From NCBI GenBank assembly GCA_030248215.1, contig JASANG010003449.1:1-64000 (forward strand): DNA of 64,000 bases, in the 5' to 3' direction. Source of the stretch: Enoplolaimus lenunculus. Lineage: Eukaryota > Nematoda > Enoplea > Enoplida > Thoracostomopsidae. Below the pieces are notes generated by a model that worked only from the letters and a program-made list of their open reading frames with translations, was not told the origin of the DNA and made no database searches. Below are positions 44,373-57,700 of this stretch, one piece after another (the first letter of the stretch is position 1; every line of letters starts with the position of its first letter). Position numbers and translations under genes: made by a program.

Positions 44373-44615
44373 AAAGCACACAAGAAGCGACACCAATCAA
44401 AAGACACCCAAACCCCAATCCCCCCACAAAGCAAGCAGAGAGAAAAAAACCAAGACAAGCCCAAAACCAAAAACCAACAAACCAAAAGGAGGAAAGCGAA
44501 CCACATCCAAACAGCACCAAACCAAAACCCAAAAACAGCAGGAACAAGCCAGCAAAAACACCCCCCCACAAACAAACACCACAAAACCAAAAAGCCACCA
44601 GCAAAAAAACGAACA
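43550..44615. other. Almost T-free corrupted stretch at the arm tip
   Basis: Roughly 1 to 6 T per 60 bases on the plus strand. It still tracks the right arm: 16 bases at 44318-44333 (ggcactcgaacgagca) equal the complement of 45671-45686, and ggggctacgccctcccc near 43675 parallels 46683-46700. Damaged remains of e51 and e52 lie within. A is also depleted on the complementary reading strand, so stop codons vanish and long false ORFs arise. Confidence 0.82.
44290..44372 (-). pseudogene. RyR: Damaged copy of RyR exon e52
   Basis: gctcggcggcactcgaacga and tcgatcaacccaccaatcca follow the complement of r52 (45628-45733) with T and other bases missing. Confidence 0.7.
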
Positions 44616-44634
44616 TCCCACATGTATTTTGGGC

Positions 44635-45180
44635 GATTACAAGGTGCGACCGGATATATAATGATTAACCGGACCAGCTACGGATGTCAATTTTGGCACT
44701 GGATATTAAGCCGGAACCAGTGGTTCGGTCGCCTCGTGGGTCGAAAGTATGCTATTATTGTAAGATTGACCAGAAGTTGCTGCGCTTAGCTGGATTCAGA
44801 GCAGAACTGTGTAAAGGTTTAAAAAGTAGTATGCTTAATTTTGGCTAAAATTTTCTACCCATTAGTGATACCAGCGATTTAGTTTTAGAATTATTTCAAT
44901 TAAAATTTTGAATTTTTTTGTAAGTTTCCAGAACACCACATATAGTCAACACAGTTGCACAAATGTACAAAGGCTCTTAATTTATTGGACGGACGGCTGG
45001 TATATTAAATCTTCAACATAAATGTTATTAAGCAAGTTTGACTGACCACAGAACTTGGAAAAGTTAGGATATGCTATGTAAAGTACTTTTTATATGCACA
45101 AATTAGAACGATATGTAGAAATATAGTAGTTAATTAAAACACCGTACTGTCAGACTTGTTTACTCCTGCGCTGGAACGCT
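44635..45180. other. Apex loop of the inverted duplication
   Basis: About 546 bp with no mirror partner in the window. Mixed AT-rich sequence, no exon recognised. It is bounded by inverted copies of a cccacatacgtattttgggc motif (44615-44634 and 45181-45195). Confidence 0.75.
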
Positions 45181-45225
45181 GCCCAAAATACGTATGTGGG
45201 ATGTTCCAGCTTTAATATAAAATTT
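45171..45225. repeat. Family P end sequence at the apex border
   Basis: ggaacgctgcccaaaatacg followed by tatgtgggatgttcc, itself partly palindromic (ggaac...gttcc). Other copies near 12478-12515, 36893-36950 and 54515-54570; an inverted, corrupted copy lies at 44610-44634. Confidence 0.6.
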
Positions 45226-45627
45226 GCTGGAATCAAGGCTTATTTAAGACAAACAAATTGTTTTAGTGACAAATTGATGTTTTACGTTTGAATAGAGCTA
45301 AAACGGGGTGTTCTTTAATAGCTGGCTTACAACTGTTCCATGCTAAAAACAGTATACAATCTTGAAGGTTTTAGAAGATTATGGTGCTAGTTACCATGGA
45401 TAAACGAAATGAATAATGTTCGCTTTCCTCCATATTTACGGTTAACAATAGTTAGGTTTTTAGGTAAACATTTAGACAAAGGCTTAGTCTTGGTTAAACT
45501 TTTTCTAAACCTAAACCTAAGCTTAAAAGCTTAAATGTGGGGGGATTTGTACCAGAGTTAAAAATGGGTGTCATTATTAATTGGTAAGTACCGCATTCAT
45601 TCGTACGTGCATTCTATCATTTTTTAG

Positions 45628-45733
45628 GTGAAATCCGAAGACTTAGGATGGGTTGATCGACTTGCGAATCTGCTCGTTCGAGTGCCGCCCGAACAAGCGG
45701 TTGAAGCTGACGATATGATGATGAAAGGCGATG
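45628..45733 (+). CDS. RyR: RyR exon r52, most 5' exon seen
   Basis: Encodes [20 protein letters not shown] and [14 protein letters not shown], acceptor tttttag|GTG, donor GATG|gtaagt. Split Ala codon with r51. Assigned by phase and position before r51; the family match of this piece alone is weak. Confidence 0.78.
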
Positions 45734-48700
45734 GTAAGTTGCTTAAGCGTCTAAAATAATTGTGTTGCGCTTACGATCGCTGCTAGCCGTTTGATATTTT
45801 TGTACGCTTTTCCCGCATTTAAATTTTAGGCCAATGTAAAGAACCCGGACGGAACAGTATTATAAAAGCATATTCCTTACCCTAAGCCTAAACCTTAGCG
45901 TAAGAATGAGTTTATTCCTAATCCTAAACCTAAGCCTAAGCGTAAGCCAAGCAAAAAAAATTAGTCTTAAGCTTAAGCTTATTCTATTCTAGTTCATCAG
46001 GAAAACGTTCCGCCCCTGATCTATACATGGGCCAAATTTTATGTGATATTATATTTTGTTGTTAATAAACGTTAAAATAAGTTTTGTATTTCGGCTTAGA
46101 CAAAGGCTCAGGCTCAGACTTAGGCTTAGGAAAAAGCTTACGTATACCTGAACCTAAGTCTCTGCGTAACCCTCTCACTCATAGAGTATACTATGAGCAA
46201 CTAAATACAATAATGTAAGAGCAATACACACAGTATGAGCAGTGTTTAACATTTATAACCTATATGCGCAGTGCGAAATCTCCACAATACGTGAGAGCCG
46301 TCTCGGACTCGAGCGTAAAGCTCCTATAGCTCAGTGGTCATCGTAAACGCGTCCCACCGGTGAGACCGGAGATAGAATCTTACCTTGAAATTACATCTCA
46401 TGTGAAATTGAAAATATTCATGGGAGAAAGGGTTAAACATTTAACTGACAAAAGTGATTTAATTATAATTCAGTGAGTTTCTGTTTTGATTTAGCGTTGT
46501 TTCGCACTATGATCATTGACAATTTAACGCGATGGGCAGGCGAAGCAAAAATTGAAAGCATCGAATTGGTTCGCAGTATATTTTTAATCTTATTGCGTCA
46601 ATATACCGGAATTACTGAGGTAAACACGAAAACAACAAATTTCATCCGAGGGCAACATTGTAAACGCTAGCGGATCCAGAGGGAGGGCGTACGCCCCCCC
46701 CCCCCATCAATTTTTTTGTCATAAAATGGTAACGTCCGTCTACCTTACAATTGTTCGCTTTCAGAAAATTTTTTGGTGATAAAATGATAAAGTCCTTCCT
46801 ACTTTACAATGTTTGCATTTCATAACAATTTGCCAGACCGCCGTTCCCTCCGTCAGAAATTTGTGGATTCGCCCCTGGTTGGAAATGGAACGAAAAATTC
46901 TAAGGGCTTCCACTGGAGAACTTGAGTTATTGTCGGTTACACTCAAATGTCATGGTGCCCTAAACGACATTCCATGGTTTAGTGTCAAAAGGTTCACAAA
47001 AAGGCTTGCAGTTTTAAATTTGTTCGCAATTTTCAACGCAACGATTTTTGGCAATTTTGTCAGTATGGAAGACAGCTCAACTGGTGCGATTATTGTATTC
47101 TGTTTAAAATGGACTGCAGTTGCAATTTTTTCTCAGATAATTGATTCAATCAAATTTTGCTACGTCATCGCAGAACGAAACGTGGTCGATATTGAAAAAC
47201 TGTACATTTATTTGACTAAAATTCGAGGTCTGATCCATGTACAGACGGAAGCGCTTGAAGAAGATATTATCAAATTGTCGTTGTGGTAAAGTTTGTTAGA
47301 AAAAAAATAATTTAAATTTGAGTATGGTAAAAGTTGCTTAAAATTTTAAAATGTTATATGTCTTACGCGGTTGCGTTTGCCATATAGCATATCGCAGGAC
47401 GGAGAAAGTTTTTTCTTGGGGGGTTGTTGGTTGAAAACATTTTATACCGTGTTTACAGGGCCGTGGCCAGCGCAGCCTGCCAAAGGATCGGGGTATAATA
47501 TTTTTAGAATGGCTGTGCGGAGAATTTACACTGCGTACTGGCGAATCTGTAAACTCTTAGCGGCTCGAGTGAGTCGAATTTGACTCTGGCGGAGTCGGAT
47601 TTGACTTCGTTTGTGTAGTCAGGAAAAGTCTATTTCGGAGACATTCAATTTGACTCACCATTTTTTGCAGTGTAGATGCGTTCAAATATCAATAGGAAGC
47701 TGAGTCCCACGGCTTCGGACTCAGTTTCTTAAAGGTAAATTTCAAATTTTAAACGCACAGAGAAAAAGTTGTTTAACTCGGCGGCCTTTTGTCTGCCTGC
47801 CGTTCTGGCTACGATCCTAAATACGTCACAATTAATCGCGTGTTCCAGTCGAAGCATTAATTTTAACTTTTTTCAATATTCATGTTTGTTTTGATTATTA
47901 GACTAAAACTTACTTGAATAACTTTTTAATAATTTTTTTACTATCAGATGTTACCGCTTTAAGCATAATTAGCTTATAAATTCACACCCCTGCTTTCAAT
48001 TAATTATTTAAGAAATCAAGTAAATTTTCACCCCAGGCCCGTAGCCAGCTCACCTTGCTAGGTGGGTGGGGCTAAAAACATTTCAGGAGGGGCATTCAAA
48101 GGTTTTCAATGAATTACAAGCAAGGTTGAAAACTTTCCAGGTGGGGCATAATTTTCCATATGGAGATGAGATCTCTCTACCCCCCCTTTGGCTACGGGTC
48201 CGGTTGACCGATAAATTATCTCCAATTAATATTTAAAATGATATAATTTTAGTTTTGTTTTGGTTAAACTTTGTAAAATAACCATTTTCAGGCATATCAT
48301 GAACAATAAAGTATTCTTTCAACATCCGGATTTGATGCGGATTTTGGCTGTCCACGAAAACGTTATGCGGATTATGATGAATATTTTGAGTCGGTCACAA
48401 CAAAACGCCGAAGCGATGGAGTTACACAGCGAAATGAGCGAAGACGTTGTGCAAGGACCACGGGTAAGTTTGACGGTGTCGCTGTATTTGTTGAGCGGTT
48501 CGAATAGCGCCACACGCCTGTTTTTTTCGCCTTTTCGCCTTCGGTATCATTAAAATCAGGGTATCAGTTTAGGTATGTCGGTTTTTTACAAATCGGTTCC
48601 ACTCAAATTAAAGTAGGCAAAAAGTGTAACGCCAGGCAGAATGTACCCTGCAAACAATGGTGAGTCAATTTGACTCTCCGAAATAAGCTGTACGGACAAT

Positions 48701-51700
48701 ACAAACACTGGATCAAATACGACTCACTTAGTTGCACGTTTGACACTGGCGGAGTCGATTTTGACTCAGTTTGTGTAGTCTCGCAGAGCCTATTTCGGAG
48801 AGAGTCAATTTGACTCTGCGCTATACTTAACGTGTGGCACGAGTCGTCGCCTGAAGGGTCCCATACGTCAAAAATGGTTTGTTTCGGATTTTGGAATCTT
48901 TTACACGTGTTTAGGTATAGACTAATAATCGATGCTTAAGGCTTTGAAAAATACACAAATAACCTTTTAAATACTTAGTAGTGTTTAGTACTACTGTATT
49001 TACCCGAATAATAGGGGGTCCTCATTTTGAGTCTCGTTCAATAGGAGACCGTATCCCTAATAAGAGTCCGTAAACGGATAGAGTCCCCAAACCCTAATTA
49101 GAGTCTATAAATGACTAGAGTCCATAAATGACAATTATCCCTAATTGTAGCACATAAATGACTCCAGGACCGAATAAAGGTGAGTTCGAAACTTAAAGCG
49201 TACTTAACTTTTGAAAATAACATTCCAAAGTATAACCTTGCATTATCGCTCAAGCTTTTGATACAAGGCAAAAAACTGCAATACCGAATATATATCAGTA
49301 ACGACGGACGGCGAAGGGCGGGTTAAAAATAAATAACAATCCGTAACCGAATAACAAGGGGGTACCTTCTAGGGAGGCCAAATAAATATAAATCCCCCAC
49401 CCCTCTTATTCGGGTCACTACAGAATGTTATTTTTTATAATATATTTTTATAGGATACTTCTGAAATGGTCGTATCCTGTTGCAAATTCTTGTGTTATTT
49501 CTGCCGTACCTCGAGACGCAATCAAAAAGCGATGTTTGAACACACTTCGTATCTGCTCGATAACGCCTCTATGCTATTAGGTATGGCACGTTTTTTAGCC
49601 TTGACCCATACTTCCGCTTCGACGATATCGTTCATTGCACCGGTCAACTTTTTGGAAAGTTGGCGGATTAACAGTGAAACCAAAGACCTTCAGGAGTCAA
49701 TACACTGAAGCCAAACGTGATGTAGAGTCCTTCATCTGTCCCACAGCAAATGTTACCTGGGTGTATGCATGATATTGCGGAGGTTGCGACCGCAGTGATG
49801 GAGTATGGAGACGAGCACATATTTACCGATATAAGATTAAGCTGATCAAAGCTAACATCAGATCGCAGTGTAAGTATTCACAATCTTGGAAAAGCCATAG
49901 TTCTAAGCTGAACATCTGGTTGCGAATTAATATTTCTTATGTTAATTTTTTTAGCCCGTCCGTCAGTCAGAGGATCAGTACCGTTGGACGTCGCTTATTC
50001 AGCGTTTATGGACAACAACGAGTTATCGTTAGCATTGAAGGAAGATGAACTGGACAAAGTCACCGTTTGGTTAGGAAGATGCGGTCTACAGGTTAGTTGA
50101 ATTGTATATTCCAAAATGTTAGGGGAATTTTTGGTTTAGTCATATTTTTGAGTTTAGCGAAACGTTTTGCATTTGGTCAAAAAAAATTTGATATTTTGTA
50201 AAATTATTGTTTGAAATAATTTTTTTCCGCTTTTGGGCCAATGTAAACAACTGGCGCGGAACAGTATTACAAACATGTTCCTAAGCCTAAGTCTAAGCCT
50301 AAACGTACGAATGAGCATATTCCTAAGCCTAAACCTAAGCTTAAGCTTTGAGTTTAGCGAAACGTTTTGCATTTGGTCAAAAAATTTTGATGTTTTGTAA
50401 AATTATTGTTTGAAATATTATTTTTTCCGCTTTTATGCCAATGTAAAGAACAGGCGCGGAACAGTATTACAAACATATTCCTAAGCCTAAGCCTAAGCCT
50501 AAACGTACGAATGAGCATATTCCTAAGCCTAAACCTAAGCCGAAGCGTAAGCCAGGCAGAAAAATCAGTCTAAAGCTTAAGCTTACTCTATTGCAGTCCC
50601 ACAGAAAAATGCTCCGCTCCGTGATCTTTACATGGGCTCGCTTTTGCATGCCTTCCTCAACAGTTGTAAAAATTTCAACTTTGAAGTAACTTACGTTTAG
50701 GATTTAGGCTTATGATTAGGCTTTTGTTTTTGCAATACTTTCAATTTGTGCAATTTTTCTTGGAACTGTATACATTGCTCCGGTTGACTGTGAATAATTC
50801 GTAGATTTTGTTGCAGTCCAATACTGAACTGGTCGCTAAAGGCTATCCGGATATCGGTTGGGATCCTGTGGAAGGCGAACGGTATCTGGACTTCTTACGA
50901 TTCTGTGTTTGGGTCAATGGTAAGTTTTAAAGCGTATAATTCGTTTTGGAGCCACTTTTGAAAATTTAGAGTGACGCTATACTTTTGATGACGTCCGACG
51001 ACGTCCGTCACTGTCCATAGCGCTGTATGGATAACGGACGGTGTCGGACGTGAAACGGACGGCGATGGACGGTGCCGGTCCACAAGTACAGCGTAACCCT
51101 TCAACAAAATATTATTTTAACAAGCGGATTAAAATTATATTTCATTCCTGTACACTGTAAATTCAAATGAGTTTATTAATCAATTCAGCTAGCAAATTGG
51201 TTATCTCTGAATTAATATCAGTAAACATCAACTCACTCTGAGTTGAGTTGATCCTCACTCTGAGTTAAGTAGTCGATTAGGTAACTCAGAATGAATTGAA
51301 TCAACTCAGAATTGTGAGTTCTGATAGTCCTAACTCAGACTGAATGATTCAACTCATTCTGACTTAAAATTAACTCACCAATATTTACCGAGTAGGCAAG
51401 CAATATGTAGGTTGTATCTACAACAGCATCAAAACTTTACAGGAAACGTTTGACGTGAATACGGAAATCAAACTGTAAGTTTAAGTCGTTGGTTAACTAC
51501 AAAATTGAATGCTTAAATCATAAATATGTTTGTGTTGTTTTTAGGTGAAAGCGTTGAAGAAAACGCAAATTTGGTCATTCGACTGCTCATCAGACGTCCT
51601 GAAGGTCTTGGACCGGCGTTAAAGGGCGAGGGCGAAGGTTTGTTGTCGGTGTTCAAAAACGCCGTTACGATGTCTCGTGAAATCGGCGGTTACGAAGCCG

Positions 51701-54700
51701 GCGGACAATTCATTGACGCAGAAGCGCTTGCGTAAGTGTAAATTGTTGATTTTGGTTCGAAATGACAGGGCAACGTTACTATGAGAGGCGTGACAGTAAA
51801 ATATACGCATATTCTTAGGAGCCAATGTTACTTTAAGAGGCGTAACAGTAAATTAAGCTTATTCCTAAGTCTAAGCCTAAGCCTAAGCAAAAACTGTAAT
51901 CTAGAATGTAAACCTACTCTTTTATAGATCCACCAGAAACCTGGACGCTTCTTAAAGTAACATGGGCCTTCCTAGGTGTAAACCTCAGCGTAAGGCTAAG
52001 TCTGTAACAATGCTTGGGTGTAAGCCTAAACGTAAACCGTAAACCTAAGCAAAAATTAGTTTTAAACTTATAACTGACTCGATTCTAGTGCCGTGGAAAA
52101 ATGGCACGCTCCTTAACGAATCATGGGCCAAAATGATATATCCCTTATTTGCGGCAAAAACTAATTTTTAAGCGTTAACTAACATTTATTATTAATTTAT
52201 TTAGAAACTTCTGATAAATATCAAGTTTTGGCACAATTTTAAAATATTTGAGCCATTTTAACTTGATTGTCATGTTACCTGGAAATGTTTTATGTAAATA
52301 CACTGTAAATTTCAGTGAGTTGATTTTAACTCAGAATGAGTTTAATCCACTCAGAGGTCTCAGGTCGGAAATAAGTTTTTCAGAACTCATATTTCTGAAT
52401 TGATTTAACTACTGATTGTGAGATAATTAATCAACTAACCCAGAATTAAATCAGCTCAGCAGAGCGAATTGATGTTTCCTGTAATTAACTCAGAAATAAC
52501 CAGAAATAACAAATCTTCTCTCTGAGAGTTGATTAATCAATTCATCGGAATTTACAGTGTATATGTAAGCAGCCAAAATTAACTCACTTGTTTTCAGAAC
52601 TTATCCGACTCGAGAGCTCGAAGCGGACGATTTTATTGATTTTGGTGAAGCGATATTGAATTTTTATGCAACTTTGGTTGATCTGTTAGGAAAATGTGCA
52701 CCAGAACCTGTAAGTGCTGTGTTAACCTAATATTACCAAAGATTTATGCCGTATTCAGATCGACAAATTTCGTTGCGGTTCGCACAGCGGTTATACATAA
52801 TTGTTTTACAATTTAAATTCGTCTAATTTCTAAAATTGATTTTAGGTTTCAAATGGTCTACAAATAGAGTCCATATTCACAAATGTGTATAGCAGCTATC
52901 ACCAGTTTGGTAAGAGGTTATCAAATTCGCGGTCTGTTGCGGTCGCAAATGTCAATTTTTGCACAGAAATAAAGTAAATTTTATCTGTAAACTATGATGA
53001 ATTCCTAAGCTCTCTGTTCAGTAATTTGAAAGTTGAAACAGCTAACACCAACTAGTGATAGGTGCTACACAGATTTGACAATACGGCTACAATAGGCCAG
53101 CAGCCAGGTCAACATGCCAGCAGTTAAAATATCTATAAGGGTTGCGTTATACTTGATGTCCGGCGCCATCCAGCGTCGTATGTCACCGTGCGTCACCCGT
53201 ACGGTGCTGGCCGTCCCCGTCGATCACCCGTACGGCTCCGACGGACGGCACCGCACGGCGCTGTCCGTTACAGTCTGTCACACGTACGGCGCCGTCCTTT
53301 ACCGTCCGCCAACATACGTTATCGTCCGTGAGTTATTTGCGTGCGATACCGCACGGTGACGGATGGCGCCGTACGGGTGACGGTCGGCGACGGACGGCTC
53401 CGCACGTCAAAAGAAGTATAGCGCAATTGTAAGATGGCATATAAGGATTTCAAATTACTTACAAGCGTCGTTAAACGTCGATGGTTGGTTAAAATGTTTA
53501 AGGGGGGCAGAGCTCGTTGGCTGCCTGTGGCTACGGGCCCGAAGCTAACAACTGCAATCAGCTTACAGATAATAACAATATTTGTAATGTATTTTCAGTC
53601 TACAGTACAAGCAGGCAAAGGTGAATCGATGCGAGCGCGTGCAATTCTGCGATCTTTGATTTCAATGGACGATCTGGAAGCAATATTGAACATCCGATTT
53701 ACAATTCCAGCGCCTGGACAATTCAATGCTGACGGAAGTAAGTTGACCGACTCACAGCGCATTGGCATCGAATCCATCTCCCCATATGAACACCGATGTC
53801 GGTTATGGCATGTATTTTTTCATCAGCCAATGAAAAAGCGGCTACAATAAATTCAGTGAACTTGCATGGTTATTCACATATGTGAATCAAACTCCTAGCT
53901 ATGATTTTCCATGAATTATTTGAAGCTGCAAATGTTTCGAACGGGTTTTTGGACAAAACTTGCAAGTGTAAATTGCAGCGGCAAGAGTTCTTGCAGTAAA
54001 AACTTGCACGTGTGAATAGGGCTTAAACGTTTATTCGGGATACGATAACAGCAAATAGTGTTTTTGTAGACATCAATCAATTAAAGCAAACCAGATATTC
54101 TAAATGATTTGTGTATTCATTCGTTACAGTGAATAATTGGAAATGAAAGAAGATGTTTCTATATTTTCAGGTTTGAATCGACCATGCCCTCCAGGTATTC
54201 TACCATCACACAAACAATCAGTTCTACTGTTTTACGATCGGGTTTACGGTATTGACGACCAGAAAATGTTTTTCAATCTGTTGGAGCATAGCTTTTTGCC
54301 AGATCTTCGATGCACCGTTATGCTTGATGCGGTAAGTTGAACCGAAAGACCGCAACGACTTGGACCAGGCGCGGCCCTCCCTATGCAGATAAATTTTACC
54401 CTCTGGCTGAATTTTTTTTACAGAATTAGCAGATTTCTACGTTAGAAAAAATTTTCTTGCCTACTCAAAAAAGTCGTCTTGTCCATGGACTGACAATACC
54501 CGGATGTGGGACAGGTTTGACAATGGAACGCTGCCCAAAATACGTATGTGGGGTGTTCCACCTTTAATAATATACATTAGTAGTCCTCGACGAACCCGCA
54601 TATCATTTCATTAAATATTTTTTGATCTGTGGCTGATTATGAATTTTCGTTTACTGGCTTGCTCATGATGTGTACTGAACGAACACCATTTAAATTAACG

Positions 54701-57700
54701 CTTTTCAACAGACTCCATACAAAAGCTGCGAGTTTTGAGTATCACACCAATGTTAGCTTGAGCTATTTAAGACAAATTTAAACAAAGCCTACCTTACTAA
54801 TTATACGCGCTCTATTCAGGCCCGTAGCCAGCTCATCTTGTTAAGGGGGCTAAAAATTTTTCTGGACAGCATACTTTATTGACCCAAATAAGAGGGACCC
54901 GCATGTTATTCGGTTATGTTATTTACTTTTAACGCACGCTACGCCACCTTTTATTACTCTATATATTCGGTACTGCAATTATCCGTTGAATTAAACGTTT
55001 ATTTGTCTTGTATCAAAAACTTGAGCGATAATGCAAGGTTTATACTTAGGAATGCATTTTCAAAACTTAAATATGCTTTAAAATTTTGAACTCAACTTCA
55101 TTTGAGCCTGGAGTTATTTATGCGCTACAATTATGGATAATTGACATTCATGGACTCTAATTATGGTTTAGAGACTCTATCCGCTTACGGACTTGTATTA
55201 CGCATACGGACTCCTATTGTTTGGGGCTCAAATGAAGACCCCTCTTATTCGGGTCACATACACTACACCGGTTTCCGATGACTTAAAAGCAAGATTAAAA
55301 TTTCCTACGGGAACAAAATTCTCCCAGAAGGAACTGAGGGTCATCCTCTGACTACTTGGCCAACTCCATTCAGTTGAAAATTTGCATTTTATCATACAGG
55401 CCGGCGCTCGAGATAGTGTTATTGCACTTGCAATGAATCGATACTTGTGTAACGCAGTTTTACCTCTGCTGACAAATCATGCACATTTGTTTGCCGACGG
55501 CGAGCATCAAGCGACGCTACTGGATGCAACACTGCATACAGTATATCGTATGAGTAAATTGCCTTCGTTAACGAATAATCAACGTCATTCAGTGTCAAAT
55601 TTTTTGATTGCATTTTGCAGGTAAAAATTGCATGAAATTTTCATTGAAATATAGCCGTATTCACACGTGCAAGTTTTTGTTGCAAGAGATTGCAGCTGAA
55701 ACTTGTACTCGCAAGTTTTGTCGAAAATCCCGTTCGAAAAACGTGCAGTTGCAAATATAGTCCATTAAAAATCAACGCTAGAGATTTAGTTCACATGTGT
55801 GAATAACCATGCAAGTTTACTGAATTTATTGCAGCCGCTTTCTCATTGGCTGATGAAAGAAAATGCAAGTTGTTCGTGCAATTTTCAGCTGCAAGTTCTC
55901 GCTGCAAAAAACTTGCACGTGTGAATAGGGCTTATTTTTGTTTGAATGCCGACTATTCAAAATTATGCCATGAGATTTAAAATGTCTCGTAAGGTACATT
56001 AATATTTATCCATATCTGTCGTATTCATTTTAAAGCGTTACGAGCTTTACATCTGAATTCTTAACCCGTATTCTCAAATGTGTGTAGCACCTATCAACAG
56101 TAGGTGATAGGTTTTCCAACTTTCGAACCAGGGAATTGGGAGGTTTGAAATTCAGCACATTTATTGCATTCAATTTTTAGTCTACTTCTGTGCAAATTTT
56201 GAGATCTGCAATTGCAGCAGTTGGTTAGTTTGAAAATCTATTACTAACTGGTGATAGGTGCTATATGCATTTGAGAATACAGGCACTAGTATTCAAATAA
56301 TGTTCGCCAGAATTCAACTCGATCTATGGTTTCACAATAAAGAGTACACATTGAAACGGGAATATTTTCAACATCAACAGAAAATCATCAACTTTTCGGC
56401 TGACATCAAACTAAAAACTTGAAATGAGTCCCCTCATAACAATAAATGGTCAATTAATACCCGTTTACCGGTTTCAGGGAACTTCCACCAGTTATGATGT
56501 TGTCACTACTTCGTACTGTCGTCCTTGATATCCCGTCTTTGACTGAATATTCAAAGACTCCACTACGGGTACATTTCTACTAATTTTCATTTTACATAAT
56601 TGCTTAGTTTTATTATACCACCAATTAAAAATAGTTAAACAGCAATGTAGTCGTTGGCCTTACTTTGCAGTCGGACTTGGAGCTAAACAATACTATACCG
56701 TTGTTATCGAAGAATAGATTCATAGTTGATCCATTAGTAAATAGGAAATTGTTTTCGCTACGCAAGCAATCAAAAAACAGATATCAGTAAACCAGTCTGG
56801 TTCGATAAATCGGCAAAATGTAAAGAACAGGGGCGGAACAGTATTATAAGCATATTTCTAAGCTTAAGCTTTACCAGTTTGATTCGATAAACCGGCCAAT
56901 TTAAGGAACAGGGCGGAACAGCATTATAGGCATATTCCTAAGCTTAAGCCTTAGCCTAAGCCTAAGCTTAAAGCGTAAGAATGATCATATTACTAAGCCT
57001 AAACCTAATCCTAAGCCAGGCAAAAAACATTAGTCTAAACCTTAAGCTTACTCTATTCTAGTCCCACAGAAGTCGTTCCGTCCCTGATCTTTACATGGGC
57101 CGATAAACTTAACATTTTAAGAAATTACACCTAATTGAAACCTAAATTCTTTTGCAATTAATGTAATTGGAAATTAATTTAAAAGTAAAATGGTTAAGTG
57201 CACTGTTCCAAATTTAGGCTAAGTTAAATGTAACCAGATCAGAAAAATATGCGGCAATGCTTATACACAATGTCAACCATTGTATAGCGGTTTTGTAAGC
57301 AATAAAGTTGCACGGCTACGTAACTTACCTGTACGATCAGCACAGTGGAAATCTGTTTCGTCTTCGGATCGATCATAATAACAGCAAAAATTGTCGTGAT
57401 CGACCATTTGTTGGACTGATTTCGATTGCAATTTCAATAATTATTCTGCATTTTTCAGATTATGACACTGCACTACGAACGATGTGGCCGATATTATGGC
57501 ACTGGATCGGTTGAAGGCGTCGCGTCTGAAGAAGAAAAACGACTGACAATGAATTTGTTTTTGTCGATTTTTAACGCGTTGGGCAAACGAGTACGGATTT
57601 GGATTTACGTTATTTTTTTATTTCTTATTTTGTTTTGATGTTGTTTGTTCAAGAAAATTATTAATGTTTGAATGGAAACCATTTGAGTTACAGGTTCGAT

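Larger units (their letters stand above)
27463..44634 (-). repeat. Left arm of giant inverted duplication
   Basis: Matches the reverse complement of 45181-64000 in order. Paired coordinates add to about 91457 from 27.5 to 37 kb, falling to about 90440 near 43 kb because the left arm has lost bases. It carries e31-e52 and the same nested elements. The left limit is only a lower bound because the right arm reaches the window end. Confidence 0.95.
37900..44634 (-). other. Degraded part of the left arm
   Basis: Follows right-arm order (45181-53530, reverse complement) but with frequent single-base losses and three stretches of abnormal composition. About 6.7 kb here stands for about 8.35 kb on the right. 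Splice sites and frames are broken in several exons whose right copies are intact. Read as low-accuracy sequence rather than as evolved divergence. Confidence 0.8.

Noticed and set aside
43501-43785. Another Cys/Phe-rich minus-strand ORF
   Set aside because: Same compositional cause; it also spans sequence corresponding to a right-arm intron and element.
43836-44623. Long overlapping minus-strand ORFs (up to about 186 codons) rich in Cys, Phe, Trp and Leu that look like membrane proteins
   Set aside because: They lie in the T-depleted corrupted stretch; on the minus strand A is rare, so stop codons disappear by composition alone. The mirror region shows RyR exons and introns instead.
46813-47136. 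158-codon plus-strand ORF running into exon r50, receptor-like in look
   Set aside because: Only the last part (from 47137) matches RyR and has an acceptor in the right phase; the upstream part is intron with an element remnant.
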